A DNA stretch of 64,000 nt from NCBI GenBank assembly GCA_900107185.1, contig FNPA01000013.1, positions 49,012 through 113,011 of the forward strand, given 5' to 3'. Made by a program: the position numbers and the translations under genes. The notes under the pieces are model-generated. The model was not told where the DNA came from and ran no database searches. It saw nothing but the letters and a program-made list of their open reading frames with translations. This DNA comes from Ruminococcaceae bacterium YAD3003 (lineage in GTDB: Bacteria; Bacillota; Clostridia; Saccharofermentanales; Saccharofermentanaceae). Positions 34,138 through 42,959 of this stretch are shown piece by piece. Position 1 is the first letter of the stretch. The number at the start of each line of letters is the position of its first letter.

Positions 34138-35380
34138 TTACTCCTGTCTCAACCTCCGGTTCCCCGTCTTTGTCTTCGGGTTTGTTATCTGCTTCTTCAA
34201 CAACGTTGTCAGAAACAACGTCTTCTCTATTCTCATTATCACGGGCCTCAGGATGTTTGATTCCAAAGCTGCCAAAATCAGGAGAGAGCTCAGATCTTCT
34301 CATGATCTGGATATCGTCGGGATCTACATAGAGACCAACACGGCTGCCGACTGCAGACGGGTCAACGTTCTGGACGAGCCACTCGATGCCATCGTCTGAT
34401 TTTACGATCATCTCGTAGTGAACACCCTTAAATACGAGGGATTCAACTGTTCCGTTGATGCGGCCTTCCTTCTCTTCAGCAACATAAAAGTCCTCAGGTC
34501 TGATAACAACGTCAACAAGATTTGCAATTCCTTCCGTGAACTCAGGGAACATGGGGTCAACACACTCGAAAGTAATTCCGCTCGATAATACGACCTCCTT
34601 GTCCTTCTTCATTGTTCCGGCAACGATATTTGATTCGCCGATAAAGTCAGCGACATAAGCATTTTTAGGTTCGTTATATACATCAATAGGAGTACCGATC
34701 TGCTGGATGACGCCGTCTTTCATGACGATGATGGTGTCAGACATTGTGAGAGCCTCTTCCTGGTCATGTGTAACATAAACGAATGTGATGCCGAGTTCTC
34801 TCTGCATCTCCTTGAGCTCGATCTGCATCTCTTTTCTCATCTTGAGATCCAGAGCTCCCAGAGGCTCATCCAAAAGAAGGATCCTCGGACGGTTAACGAT
34901 GGCTCTTGCGATAGCAACTCTCTGCATCTGACCGCCTGAGAGCTGGTCGATATATCTCTCACCATAATCAGCGAGACCTACTGTTGCGAGCGCCTTGTTA
35001 ACTCTCTGCTTGATTTCAGCCTTGTTGACCTTCTTGATCTTGAGACCGAATGCAACGTTATCGAAAACATTGAGGTGCGGGAACAGAGCATATCTCTGGA
35101 AAACAGTGTTGATATTACGCTTATTTGCAGGAACGCTCTTCAGATCCTTACCTTCGAAATTCACGATGCCCGAATCAGCAGTCTCAAAACCTGCGATAAT
35201 TCTGAGCGTAGTGGACTTACCGCATCCGGAAGGTCCCAGAAGGGTAATGAATTCGTTATTCCTTATATAGAAAGTAATATTCTTTAATACCTTTGTGCCG
35301 TCAAAACTCTTGCAAAGGTCTTTGATCTCAATGATGTGCTCGCTGCCTGTATCGTCTTCGAGAATCTGGTTGTATGCCAT
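34130..35380 (-). CDS. potA: spermidine/putrescine ABC transporter ATP-binding protein
   Basis: A 416-residue ABC ATPase. Walker A is GPSGCGKST, the signature is LSGGQMQRVAIARA, and Walker B is ILLLDEPLGALD, with the switch His in YVTHDQEEAL. A C-terminal TOBE domain (about 270-360; VVIRPEDFYV) and an acidic, probably disordered 60-residue tail follow. The ATG at 35380 with GGAGG 8 bases upstream is preferred over a TTG at 35395. It is first of the transporter genes, 33 bases after the regulator. Confidence 0.95.
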   Translation of the reverse strand: MAYNQILEDDTGSEHIIEIKDLCKSFDGTKVLKNITFYIRNNEFITLLGPSGCGKSTTLRIIAGFETADSGIVNFEGKDLKSVPANKRNINTVFQRYALFPHLNVFDNVAFGLKIKKVNKAEIKQRVNKALATVGLADYGERYIDQLSGGQMQRVAIARAIVNRPRILLLDEPLGALDLKMRKEMQIELKEMQRELGITFVYVTHDQEEALTMSDTIIVMKDGVIQQIGTPIDVYNEPKNAYVADFIGESNIVAGTMKKDKEVVLSSGITFECVDPMFPEFTEGIANLVDVVIRPEDFYVAEEKEGRINGTVESLVFKGVHYEMIVKSDDGIEWLVQNVDPSAVGSRVGLYVDPDDIQIMRRSELSPDFGSFGIKHPEARDNENREDVVSDNVVEEADNKPEDKDGEPEVETGVND

Positions 35381-35413
35381 TTTCGCTGCCTCCAATGAAT
35401 TTAATGGGATAGA

Positions 35414-35953
35414 TCAAAACATCGGCGGCGAAGAGATCCAAATTGCCTTCGCCTGATGGCTTGTATTGTTTTCGAGATAATGAGGCTTATCACAGGCGAT
35501 ATAAAAACTCTCGCCCTTCTTTGCCTGATGTTTTTCTTTATCAATAACAACAGTGATTACGCCTTCTAATACGTATCCGACTTCCTCACCCTCGTGGGGA
35601 TTATCAGGATAGGTTGAACCGCCGGCCTGGAGAGTAATGAGAATCGGCTCCATCTCATTCTTCTGCGCGTTGGGAATGAGCCAGCAGATCTCATTTTTGA
35701 GTTCCTTATCCTCTTTGACAGAGAAATCTTCCTTACCGTAAACAACACGCTCGTTGGATTCTTCCTTGAAGAAATGTGCAAAATCCGTTCCGAGTGCGTT
35801 CAGGATGTCTTCAAGAGTTGACATGGAAGGAGAAGTCTTATCGCTCTCCAAAAGGGAGATAAAACCCTTGGAGAGTTCGCATCTGTCACCCAGTTCCTCC
35901 TGGGTAAGGCCGTTCTGAAGTCTGAGATTTTTAATCTTTGATCCGATTTCCAT
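35414..35953 (-). CDS. XRE-cupin transcriptional regulator (PuuR-like)
   Basis: A 179-residue regulator. The helix-turn-helix covers residues 4-60 (IKNLRLQNGLTQEELGDRCELSKGFISLLE) and the cupin sensor domain about 105-175 (LQAGGSTYPDNPHEGEEVGYVLEG, GESFYIACDKPHYLEN). This layout is typical of regulators of polyamine uptake and use. It heads the pot operon, so feedback control of potABCD by polyamine is likely. GAGGAGAG lies 6 bases before the ATG at 35953. Its promoter is threaded by four GTTTAG repeats. Confidence 0.93.
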   Translation of the reverse strand: MEIGSKIKNLRLQNGLTQEELGDRCELSKGFISLLESDKTSPSMSTLEDILNALGTDFAHFFKEESNERVVYGKEDFSVKEDKELKNEICWLIPNAQKNEMEPILITLQAGGSTYPDNPHEGEEVGYVLEGVITVVIDKEKHQAKKGESFYIACDKPHYLENNTSHQAKAIWISSPPMF

Positions 35954-35966
35954 AATCTCTCCTCTT

Positions 35967-36047
35967 CTAAACCGTAAGTTTACCATTACTAAACCGTGAT
36001 TGCGTGATTATACACTCTGCTAAACTCTGTGTAAAGTATTTCTAAAC
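35967..36047 (-). promoter_or_regulatory. pot operon promoter with four GTTTAG repeats
   Basis: Minus strand TTTACA (36030-36035), a 17-base spacer, and TATAAT (36007-36012). GTTTAG occurs at 36042-36047, 36020-36025 (inside the spacer), 35989-35994 and 35967-35972, spaced 22, 31 and 22 bp. All are in the same orientation. Likely operators of the XRE-cupin protein. Confidence 0.72.
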
Positions 36048-36150
36048 AAAATAGACAGACTTTTTTCAAACATAATGCCGCAGGACTTCCGGGGCGATAT
36101 GACATCCATAAAATTGTCCTAAAAAAGATTACACAGTAAATCAAAAACTA

Positions 36151-36178
36151 TTGAAAATTTTTTTGTGCAAAGTATAAT
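36151..36178 (+). promoter_or_regulatory. promoter of the coiled-coil protein gene
   Basis: TTGAAA (36151-36156), a 16-base spacer, and TATAAT (36173-36178), about 60 bases upstream of the ATG. Confidence 0.7.
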
Positions 36179-36239
36179 AAATTTATCCATGATAATTAAT
36201 ATTTTATTAACAAATAATTGACATTCAGGGGGCGAAGGG

Positions 36240-37586
36240 ATGGCAAACATTTTGGGTAACGTATTTAAGGGCAAGGACGGCATCGCCGGAATTGCAACAC
36301 AGGGTGCCGGTTCGGGTTCGACACCTGGTGTCAGACCTGCAAATGCGAACGTCGTTAATTTGCAGTCATCAGGACGTCCGGGTGGTCATACGACCCACTC
36401 CGGTTCTAATTCTTCCTCTGCACAGCTCGCCAGAGAGCGCGCTGAGGCTGCTAAGGCTCAGATCGAGATGCGTAAGGCAGCAGAGGCAGCAAGAGATAAG
36501 AATGATTCTTCTGATAAGAACGACATTACTCCTGTCGGATTAAAACCTCCGATCAAGAGACCTAAGTCTGCTTCTATCAACCATGCCCAGTATGTAGCTG
36601 AGCAGAAGGAAGCTGCAACATCTGATACAGAGGGTGCTGTTGTTAAGCCCGTCATTGAGCGTGGTGCACAGCCTTCCAGAAGCCAGGCTCAGTCTGCTCT
36701 GGCTGTTGCCCAGTCAGTTGCATTGAGAGCTCAGAACGATGAGAGACGCGCCAGCCAGAAGGCTAAGGGCGCTGCTGCTAAGGTAGTTGAAGCCAGAAGT
36801 GCTGTTACAGCTGCTGAGGAAGCTCTCGTTGCTGCACGCAAGACTGAGGAATCCACAATTGCCAAGGAAGAGATTGCCAAGAAGGCAACACTCGAGGCTG
36901 TTGAGCGTGCAGAGGCTGCACGTGCCGCTGCTACAAAGGCAGAGGAACTCGCTAAAATCGCTATTGCTAAGGCTGAGGAAGAAGAGAAGGTTGCTGCTTC
37001 CCTCACAGCTGAAGAGGCTAAGCTCACAGCACGCAGAAAGTCTGACGAGAAGGCCAGAATCGAAGCTGAGAAGGTTGAGCAGGATGCCAAGGCTGCAGTT
37101 GTTACTGCAACTCAGGAAGAAGAAGCTGCTTCCAAGGAATACGAGCTCGCTAAGGCTGCTCTCGAGAAGGCTCAGAACGATCTCGATTTCGCTAACCAGA
37201 TGAAGGTTGAAGAAGATGCCAGAGTTGCTGCTGAGAAGGCTGAGAAGGAAGCACGTATCGCTGCAGAGAAGGCTATCGAAGAAGCACGTATCGCTGCTGC
37301 TAAGGCTGAGGAAGCCAGACAGGCAGCATTGCTCGCAGAAGAGAAGGCTAAGGCCGCAGCTGCCAAGGCTGAGGAAGAGGCTCGTATCGCGGCCGCTAAG
37401 GCTGAAGAGATCGCTAAGCTCAGAGCTCAGAGCGGAATGGCTCCTGCTGCTGCACCTGAGGCTGCTGTTAAGGAAGTTAAGCCCGCAGAGCCTGCACCTG
37501 TTGAGAACACAGTTCCCATGAGACCTGCCGCTGCAGCAGCTGCTACAAGACCTGCTGCTCAGGCAAACGCTACAGAGACCGCTTAA
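36240..37586 (+). CDS. Ala/Glu/Lys-rich coiled-coil protein of unknown function
   Basis: A 448-residue protein with no signal peptide or membrane segment. Residues 1-60 are Gly/Ser/Asn-rich (GIAGIATQGAGSGSTPG). A polar linker with basic patches follows to about 150. Residues 150-400 form a long uninterrupted helix of heptad-like AEKAEEEARIAAAKAEE repeats, strongly Ala/Glu/Lys biased. The last 45 residues are Ala/Pro-rich. The strong promoter, good ribosome site (AGGGGG), own terminator and favoured codons suggest high expression. It resembles TolA-like or scaffold coiled coils by composition only. No homologue is recognised. Confidence 0.75.
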   Translation: MANILGNVFKGKDGIAGIATQGAGSGSTPGVRPANANVVNLQSSGRPGGHTTHSGSNSSSAQLARERAEAAKAQIEMRKAAEAARDKNDSSDKNDITPVGLKPPIKRPKSASINHAQYVAEQKEAATSDTEGAVVKPVIERGAQPSRSQAQSALAVAQSVALRAQNDERRASQKAKGAAAKVVEARSAVTAAEEALVAARKTEESTIAKEEIAKKATLEAVERAEAARAAATKAEELAKIAIAKAEEEEKVAASLTAEEAKLTARRKSDEKARIEAEKVEQDAKAAVVTATQEEEAASKEYELAKAALEKAQNDLDFANQMKVEEDARVAAEKAEKEARIAAEKAIEEARIAAAKAEEARQAALLAEEKAKAAAAKAEEEARIAAAKAEEIAKLRAQSGMAPAAAPEAAVKEVKPAEPAPVENTVPMRPAAAAAATRPAAQANATETA

Positions 37587-37610
37587 TCCGGTACAAAAAA
37601 TTAAACATTA

Positions 37611-37637
37611 AAAAGGCTGTCCGAAGACAGCCTTTTT
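37611..37637 (+). terminator. terminator of the coiled-coil gene
   Basis: AAAAGGCTGTC (37611-37621) pairs with GACAGCCTTTTT (37626-37637) around a CGAA tetraloop. It sits 25 bases after the stop and may also serve the convergent lipoprotein gene. Confidence 0.9.
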
Positions 37638-37660
37638 CTTTTGCTTTTCCTATTCCTATA

Positions 37661-40135
37661 TTAACCTCTCTCGTTAATAACCTTCTGGCATCTTTCCTGA
37701 GCAATTGAAATTACTGCATCAAGATCCTTCTGGCCAGAGAAGTATGCGGGCATCTCCTCGATGAGAATCAGGCTGATATCAGCATCCTGTGCCTTCATGA
37801 TCGAGCAGCTCTCAATGATCGCTTCCATATCGTCGACATTCTTCTCAGAAAAATTAGCACGGTTTTTAGCCTCAGGAGAATTGGAATCGATACCGTAGTA
37901 TCTCTCAAAACCTTCACCGCTATAATACTCTACTGCTGCTTTTCCTGCAGTTCTGAATGCTTCACGGCTCAACACGAAATTGTCCTTCATGGCGAAATCG
38001 AGCTGGACCTCATCAGACATTAAGAGCTTAACAAACTCGCCGCATGCATCAAGATTATATGCCTGTGCAGAAACTGCTACTGATATATAAGGTGTGCACA
38101 TAGGGCCTCTGCCGTCTGCGGAAGGCATTCCCAAAATAACATCTCCACTGCCCTTAATATCTGCCATCGTTGTGAGGTAGTTGGACATGCCATAGCAGTT
38201 TGTGTAGTAAGCTGGTTCATTTTCGTCGTAGCCTCTGTCGGCCTTAACGATCGTTGCACCAACGCCAGATGCATAAACATAATCTTCTTCAGCGTACATT
38301 TCATCCCATGACTTACTCTTTTCGATTACATTGTCCTTTACGTATTCTGCGAGTGCCGCAAATTCAGGGCCTGAGAAATCAACCTTGCCGTCAACGATGA
38401 ATTTGTCTCTCATGGCTGTGAAGATCTTTGCAAAATAATATGCCTGGCCGGATGTGATGACATCCTTACCGTTCAATACATCCTTAACGAAAGCCTCATA
38501 TTCTTCTGTAGTAAATCCGACACCTGAAGCACCTGCGTACTCTGAACATGTCTGGATACCTTCGACCTGGAAGCAGACAGGCAGGTTGTAGAGCTTGCCG
38601 TTAATCTTTCCTGCTTCAATGATGTTTGTAAAATACTTGGAAGAATCGAGATTCCCGAGGTAAGGTGTGAGGTCAGCCAGATAGTTGGGATTATTGAGCT
38701 GGCCATAGTAGCTTACGTTCATGAGAATATCCGGACCCACGCCGTTCATGATATCCATGGCGAGCTGGTTACTCATCTTGGAGTCGGCATTAAGAGAAAC
38801 AAACTCGCTGTCATCTTCGCTTTCGACATTTGAATAGTCAGAATCATCGACTGAAGAGTAACGGTCAGTTACTTCGATAAAATAATCCGTACTGGTTTCG
38901 TTATACTTCAGGATAGCATCAGCGATCTTGTCTTCTGTATATCCGTAAGGTGAATAGAGTTCGAGGATGGTCTTTCCTGCATGAGGATTCTTATCTGCCT
39001 TTGTCAATTCAACGATTACAAAAGAAGAAGTGTCATTCGAAGCATAAGCTTCAAAGCCGTAGTTCTCACCGCAAAGAATTATCTTGCCATCTGAAATATC
39101 AGCAATCTCAAGATATGACAAAATGCTTCTGTTAACATCACTCCAACTGTAATTCAAAACCTGTTCGGTAACCTTTTTCTTGAAGTCGATCTTCATGATG
39201 CCTACAGGTGATGTGAAATATAAGGAACCGTCATCAGCTGTAAAAGGATTGTAGCACTGGTCCATGTTGATCCATTCATATTCCTTTGAATCTACGGCAG
39301 TTGCCTTTACTTCCTTAAGATCCAGTTCGAAGAATATATATCCGGAATTTGTGCTTACAGGGAGCAGGGCTGTGTTCTCATCAATGCCTAAAACAAAAGG
39401 AATATCGTAATAATCCGTGCCGTTCTCTTTGAGCTCTGTTTTTGTTCTGGAACCGTCAGGTGCAGTAACATATATGCCGTACCAGGCTGTGTCGGACATA
39501 TCATAGTTCATCTCGGTCTCGACTCTGTAATCACCGATCTTAACTGAACGCTCAATGTTGCCGGTGGCATCTTCGGCGACCTTGTTTGTTTCAATAAGGC
39601 TGCCTGTCTTAACATCGAAAACCAGTTCTTCGTATTTCTGCTCGTAAGTCGCGTCATTCCAGATGCTTACTATGCATGAGAGTTTTCCGTCAGCATACTC
39701 TGAGCTCTCAATATAAGAATTTGGCTCGAGTTTATCGTTAATATCAAATGTTGATACAGTCTCATTGGTAGCTCTGTCGATTACAGATACCGAGTTGATT
39801 GAATATTCGCTGTAATCGATCTTATCCCAATCAATATTATCAGGCATCTTATAGTAGCCGCTGGAAAGAATTACCATTGAATCCTTATCGCATCCTGCCA
39901 GAGACTGATATACATAATCAACCTCCCTGTTCGGATCGCATCCATTCTCGGGTTCAACGATCTTGCTCTCATACCAGGGTGTATCGCCTGAAATCTTCTC
40001 ACCACTGTGGCTCTCTACGGCAGCACCGGAACCACCGTTTGCTCCCGAACCGCCATTTTTATTACAAGCAGCAACTGATAACAGCATCGATGCTGCCATA
40101 ACAGCTGAAATTGCTTTTACCGGAAATTGTTTCAT
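37661..40135 (-). CDS. orphan extracellular solute-binding lipoprotein with N-terminal propeller-like region (copy 1)
   Basis: An 824-residue lipoprotein. The signal peptide ends at SVAAC (Cys 24). Residues about 50-400 form a beta-rich, propeller-like region with recurring aromatic/Asp strands. Residues about 410-815 resemble a family 1 solute-binding protein (GKTILELYSPYGYTEDKIADAI, NGVGPDILMNVSYYGQLN, LTPYL, GKLYNLPVCFQVEG, and a C-terminal Trp-poor helical lobe). AAGGAG lies 10 bases before the ATG at 40135. No permease or ATPase gene is nearby. It is a close paralogue of the next gene upstream. Ligand unknown. Confidence 0.82.
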   Translation of the reverse strand: MKQFPVKAISAVMAASMLLSVAACNKNGGSGANGGSGAAVESHSGEKISGDTPWYESKIVEPENGCDPNREVDYVYQSLAGCDKDSMVILSSGYYKMPDNIDWDKIDYSEYSINSVSVIDRATNETVSTFDINDKLEPNSYIESSEYADGKLSCIVSIWNDATYEQKYEELVFDVKTGSLIETNKVAEDATGNIERSVKIGDYRVETEMNYDMSDTAWYGIYVTAPDGSRTKTELKENGTDYYDIPFVLGIDENTALLPVSTNSGYIFFELDLKEVKATAVDSKEYEWINMDQCYNPFTADDGSLYFTSPVGIMKIDFKKKVTEQVLNYSWSDVNRSILSYLEIADISDGKIILCGENYGFEAYASNDTSSFVIVELTKADKNPHAGKTILELYSPYGYTEDKIADAILKYNETSTDYFIEVTDRYSSVDDSDYSNVESEDDSEFVSLNADSKMSNQLAMDIMNGVGPDILMNVSYYGQLNNPNYLADLTPYLGNLDSSKYFTNIIEAGKINGKLYNLPVCFQVEGIQTCSEYAGASGVGFTTEEYEAFVKDVLNGKDVITSGQAYYFAKIFTAMRDKFIVDGKVDFSGPEFAALAEYVKDNVIEKSKSWDEMYAEEDYVYASGVGATIVKADRGYDENEPAYYTNCYGMSNYLTTMADIKGSGDVILGMPSADGRGPMCTPYISVAVSAQAYNLDACGEFVKLLMSDEVQLDFAMKDNFVLSREAFRTAGKAAVEYYSGEGFERYYGIDSNSPEAKNRANFSEKNVDDMEAIIESCSIMKAQDADISLILIEEMPAYFSGQKDLDAVISIAQERCQKVINERG

Positions 40136-40171
40136 AGAGTTTATCTCCTTTTTCCCCATATCGGTTTTAAA

Positions 40172-40226
40172 CTAGAATGATTGTAGAACCCCGAAAAATC
40201 CAATCAGCATCAAAACTTGGGCAAAA
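40172..40226 (-). promoter_or_regulatory. promoter element of SBP copy 1, shared with copy 2
   Basis: Minus strand CTTTTGCC, TTTTGATGCTGATT, GAT, 12 bases, TACAATCA, two bases, CTAG. The same blocks with the same spacing occur upstream of copy 2 (42799-42855). TACAAT is the probable -10. No good -35 is present. Confidence 0.72.
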
Positions 40227-40266
40227 GTTAGGTAAACAGGTTAAAGCCGCATTACACAAACAAAAA

Positions 40267-40316
40267 TGCCCTCTTGGGGATGTACGGCTCGGCGCCTGGT
40301 TTCCCCATCGAGGGCA
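40267..40316 (-). terminator. terminator of SBP copy 2
   Basis: On the minus strand TGCCCTC and TGGGGA (40302-40316) pair with TCCCCA and GAGGGCA (40267-40281) around a 20-base loop, followed by TTTTT. It separates the two paralogous genes. Confidence 0.78.
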
Positions 40317-40336
40317 CTAATTATGTTTTGATTTAA

Positions 40337-42766
40337 TTATCCGCGCTCGTTAAGAACCTTCTGGGCTCTCTCCTGGGCAATACTGATAACATCGCTGAGT
40401 TCCTTCTGGCCGGAGAAATATGCCGGCATCTCTTCAATAAGGATCAGGTCAATATCGGCATCAGCAGAATACATTCCGTTGCAGCTCAAAATGATGTTCT
40501 CGACATCGTTAATAGTGCTCTCGGAGAATGTAACGCGGCTATCAAGAGGCTTGCCTGTTGCGTAATCGTAAGCGAACAGACCGTCTCCGCCTTCGCCGTT
40601 ATAATAATCGATTGCAGCTATGGCGCCCGTTCTGAACGCATCACGGTTCAAAACAAAATTATCTGACATCGCCAGATGTGTCTGGACATTGTCAGACAAA
40701 AGGATCTTCACGAATTCACCGCAGGCATCAACGCTGCATGCCTGTGCAGAGATCGCGACTGAAATATTGTTCTCGATCATGGGGCCTCTTCCGTCACATG
40801 ACGGGATACCCAGAACAGCTGATGCGCCGTTTAATGAGGCATAATCAAGCAAATAAGATGATATTCCGTAATTAACTGTATACAGCGCTACACGATCGTC
40901 AGAATCGCTATAGTCAGGTTCTGTTGCGGGAGTCATATATCCATCGTAAGCAGCATAGCTGGAATCGTTCCAGTCCTTTGAATATTCACGGACATTTTCC
41001 TTGACGAAATAAGCCAGCTCTTCGAACTCGGGTCCTGAGAAATCAGCCTTGCCGTTTACTATGAACTTGTCGCTCATGTTGTTGAAGAGCTTTGCAAAAT
41101 AGTACGGCTGGCCGGATACGAGTACATCGTCTCCGTTAAGTGTATTCTTGAGGAAGTTCTCATATTCCGCAGTGGTAAAACCGACACCGGATGCGCCTGC
41201 ATACTTATAATCAGTATGAATGCCTGAGATCATGAAACATACAGGCAGATTATAAAGGCTGCCGTCTACTTTCGAGCCGTCAAGAATATTGGTGAAATAC
41301 TTATCCGAAGTGACATCTCCCAGATAAGGCGTGAGATCAACCAGATAATTCTTATTGTTTAACTGCCCGAAAGAGCTGACATTCATGAGGATATCCGGTC
41401 CTTCGCCGTTTATGATATCCATCGCGAGCTGATTACTGATCTTAGAGTTCGCATTGAGCTCTGCCTTCTCGTACTGGTCATCACTGTTTATATCCGTATA
41501 GTCGATATAATCGCTGCTGTCGTAACGGTCGGTAACTTCGATATAGTATTCAGAATTTGAATCATTAAATTCAATGATGGCATCGCTGACAACTTCTTCT
41601 ATAAATCCATTGGGAGAATAGAGTTCCAGAATCGTCTTGCCTGCATGAGGATTCTTATCAGCCTTTGTGAATTCGATGATCATGAATTCAGAGTTATATG
41701 AGCTCTCGAAAGGCATGATGTCATACTTCTCGCCGCAGAGAACGAAAGACTCTTCAGAGAAATCAGCAATCGAGAACATGGACAATGTATTTCTGCTCAG
41801 TCCGCACCAGCTGTAATCGAATACTGTTTCAGTAGACTTTTTCTTGAAGTCTAAAACCGAGATTCCGTTGTTGGTCTTGAAATATACATTGTTATCGGAA
41901 CCGATGAACGGATCGTAGCACTGGTCCATATCGATCCATTCGTATTCCTTCTTATCTGCTTCTGATATCGATGTAGTCTTCAGATCGAGCTCGAAGAAAA
42001 CATATCCGTTATCTGTGCTGACAGGAACCAATGCCTGAGTTTCAGTGATCGGCAAAATAAACGGAATATCATAATAGTCTTTTCCTGCCTCCCTGATATC
42101 AACGGTATTTACAACTCCATCCGGGGTGTAGATATACAGGGTATATTCAGCATTCTCATTCCATTCCATGCGGGTATAGACCTTGTAGCTGCCAACCTTG
42201 AATGAGCGTTCATAGCTGCCTTCATCATTTATGGTTGAGCGGGTCTCGACTGATTGTTCGGTATTGATATCGATATCAACCTCTTTTTGCATCATCTGAT
42301 AGGTAATATCGTTATATGAACTGTAAGTTGCAGTGAGCACGCCGTTACTGTATGTGGCACGCTCAAGATAATCACCTGATTCCAACTGTTTGGATAAATC
42401 GATGCTGTGGGTGAGCTGCTTTGTATTGCGGTCAATTACCGAGATCTGGTTGATCGCATAATCGTTATAGTCGTAAGTTGCCCAGTCGATTTCTCCTTCA
42501 TTGGGCATCCTGTAGTAACCGGATGTAAGAATAACGATGTTGTCTTTATCAGCGCCGGCGAGCTGGTGATATTCGTAATCCACCTGCCTGCTGTCGTCAA
42601 CATCGACTGCCAGACTTATAGACGTGGTCTCATACCATGGTGAATCATCAGTTATCTTCTTACCGCTCTTGCCTGACTTCGGCTTACCCGTGCTGCAGGC
42701 AGCGACAGATAAAGCCATTGAGGCCGTCAGTAAAACAGATACTGTCTTTACCAGATTTTTCGTCAT
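40337..42766 (-). CDS. orphan extracellular solute-binding lipoprotein (copy 2)
   Basis: An 809-residue paralogue of the gene at 37661-40135, collinear over its whole length. The lipobox SVAAC (Cys 24) is the same. Shared blocks include ADKNPHAGKTILELYSP, ANSKISNQLAMDI, GPDILMNVS.GQLN, LYNLPVCF, YAGASGVGFTT and LILIEEMPAYFSGQK. The propeller-like first half is more diverged than the binding-protein half. AGGAG lies 10 bases before the ATG at 42766; a longer open frame upstream has no ribosome site. Each copy has its own promoter and terminator. Confidence 0.82.
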   Translation of the reverse strand: MTKNLVKTVSVLLTASMALSVAACSTGKPKSGKSGKKITDDSPWYETTSISLAVDVDDSRQVDYEYHQLAGADKDNIVILTSGYYRMPNEGEIDWATYDYNDYAINQISVIDRNTKQLTHSIDLSKQLESGDYLERATYSNGVLTATYSSYNDITYQMMQKEVDIDINTEQSVETRSTINDEGSYERSFKVGSYKVYTRMEWNENAEYTLYIYTPDGVVNTVDIREAGKDYYDIPFILPITETQALVPVSTDNGYVFFELDLKTTSISEADKKEYEWIDMDQCYDPFIGSDNNVYFKTNNGISVLDFKKKSTETVFDYSWCGLSRNTLSMFSIADFSEESFVLCGEKYDIMPFESSYNSEFMIIEFTKADKNPHAGKTILELYSPNGFIEEVVSDAIIEFNDSNSEYYIEVTDRYDSSDYIDYTDINSDDQYEKAELNANSKISNQLAMDIINGEGPDILMNVSSFGQLNNKNYLVDLTPYLGDVTSDKYFTNILDGSKVDGSLYNLPVCFMISGIHTDYKYAGASGVGFTTAEYENFLKNTLNGDDVLVSGQPYYFAKLFNNMSDKFIVNGKADFSGPEFEELAYFVKENVREYSKDWNDSSYAAYDGYMTPATEPDYSDSDDRVALYTVNYGISSYLLDYASLNGASAVLGIPSCDGRGPMIENNISVAISAQACSVDACGEFVKILLSDNVQTHLAMSDNFVLNRDAFRTGAIAAIDYYNGEGGDGLFAYDYATGKPLDSRVTFSESTINDVENIILSCNGMYSADADIDLILIEEMPAYFSGQKELSDVISIAQERAQKVLNERG

Positions 42767-42798
42767 TAAGAATCTACTCCTATTCCAAAAACAATCTT

Positions 42799-42855
42799 CT
42801 AGCCTGATTGTATATTCATTAGTTATCAAATCAGCATCAAAATTATGGCAAAAAG
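42799..42855 (-). promoter_or_regulatory. promoter element of SBP copy 2, shared with copy 1
   Basis: Same blocks as 40172-40226: CTTTTTGCC, TTTTGATGCTGATT, GAT, 12 bases, TACAATCA, two bases, CTAG. Sequence outside the blocks differs. Confidence 0.72.
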
Positions 42856-42899
42856 CGGTTAAGCAAATGTTAGGCATGTTACAGCCCGCTTTTTATGTG

Positions 42900-42934
42900 A
42901 AAAAGAGCTCCGGGATAAATCCCGAAGCTCTTTT
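42900..42934 (-). terminator. terminator of the str operon
   Basis: On the minus strand AAAAGAGCTTCGGGAT pairs with ATCCCGGAGCTCTTTT (one G-T pair), followed by T residues. It lies 26 bases past the tuf stop. Confidence 0.92.
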
Positions 42935-42959
42935 GAATCAACTAATTAATCTATAAAGA

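Noticed and set aside
36731..37090. antisense Ser/Ala-rich open frame in the coiled-coil gene
   Set aside because: An artefact of biased GCT/GAG/AAG codons read backwards; no promoter or ribosome site.
40267..40316. riboswitch
   Set aside because: It follows a stop codon, precedes a T run and lies far from the next start; it fits a long-stem terminator.
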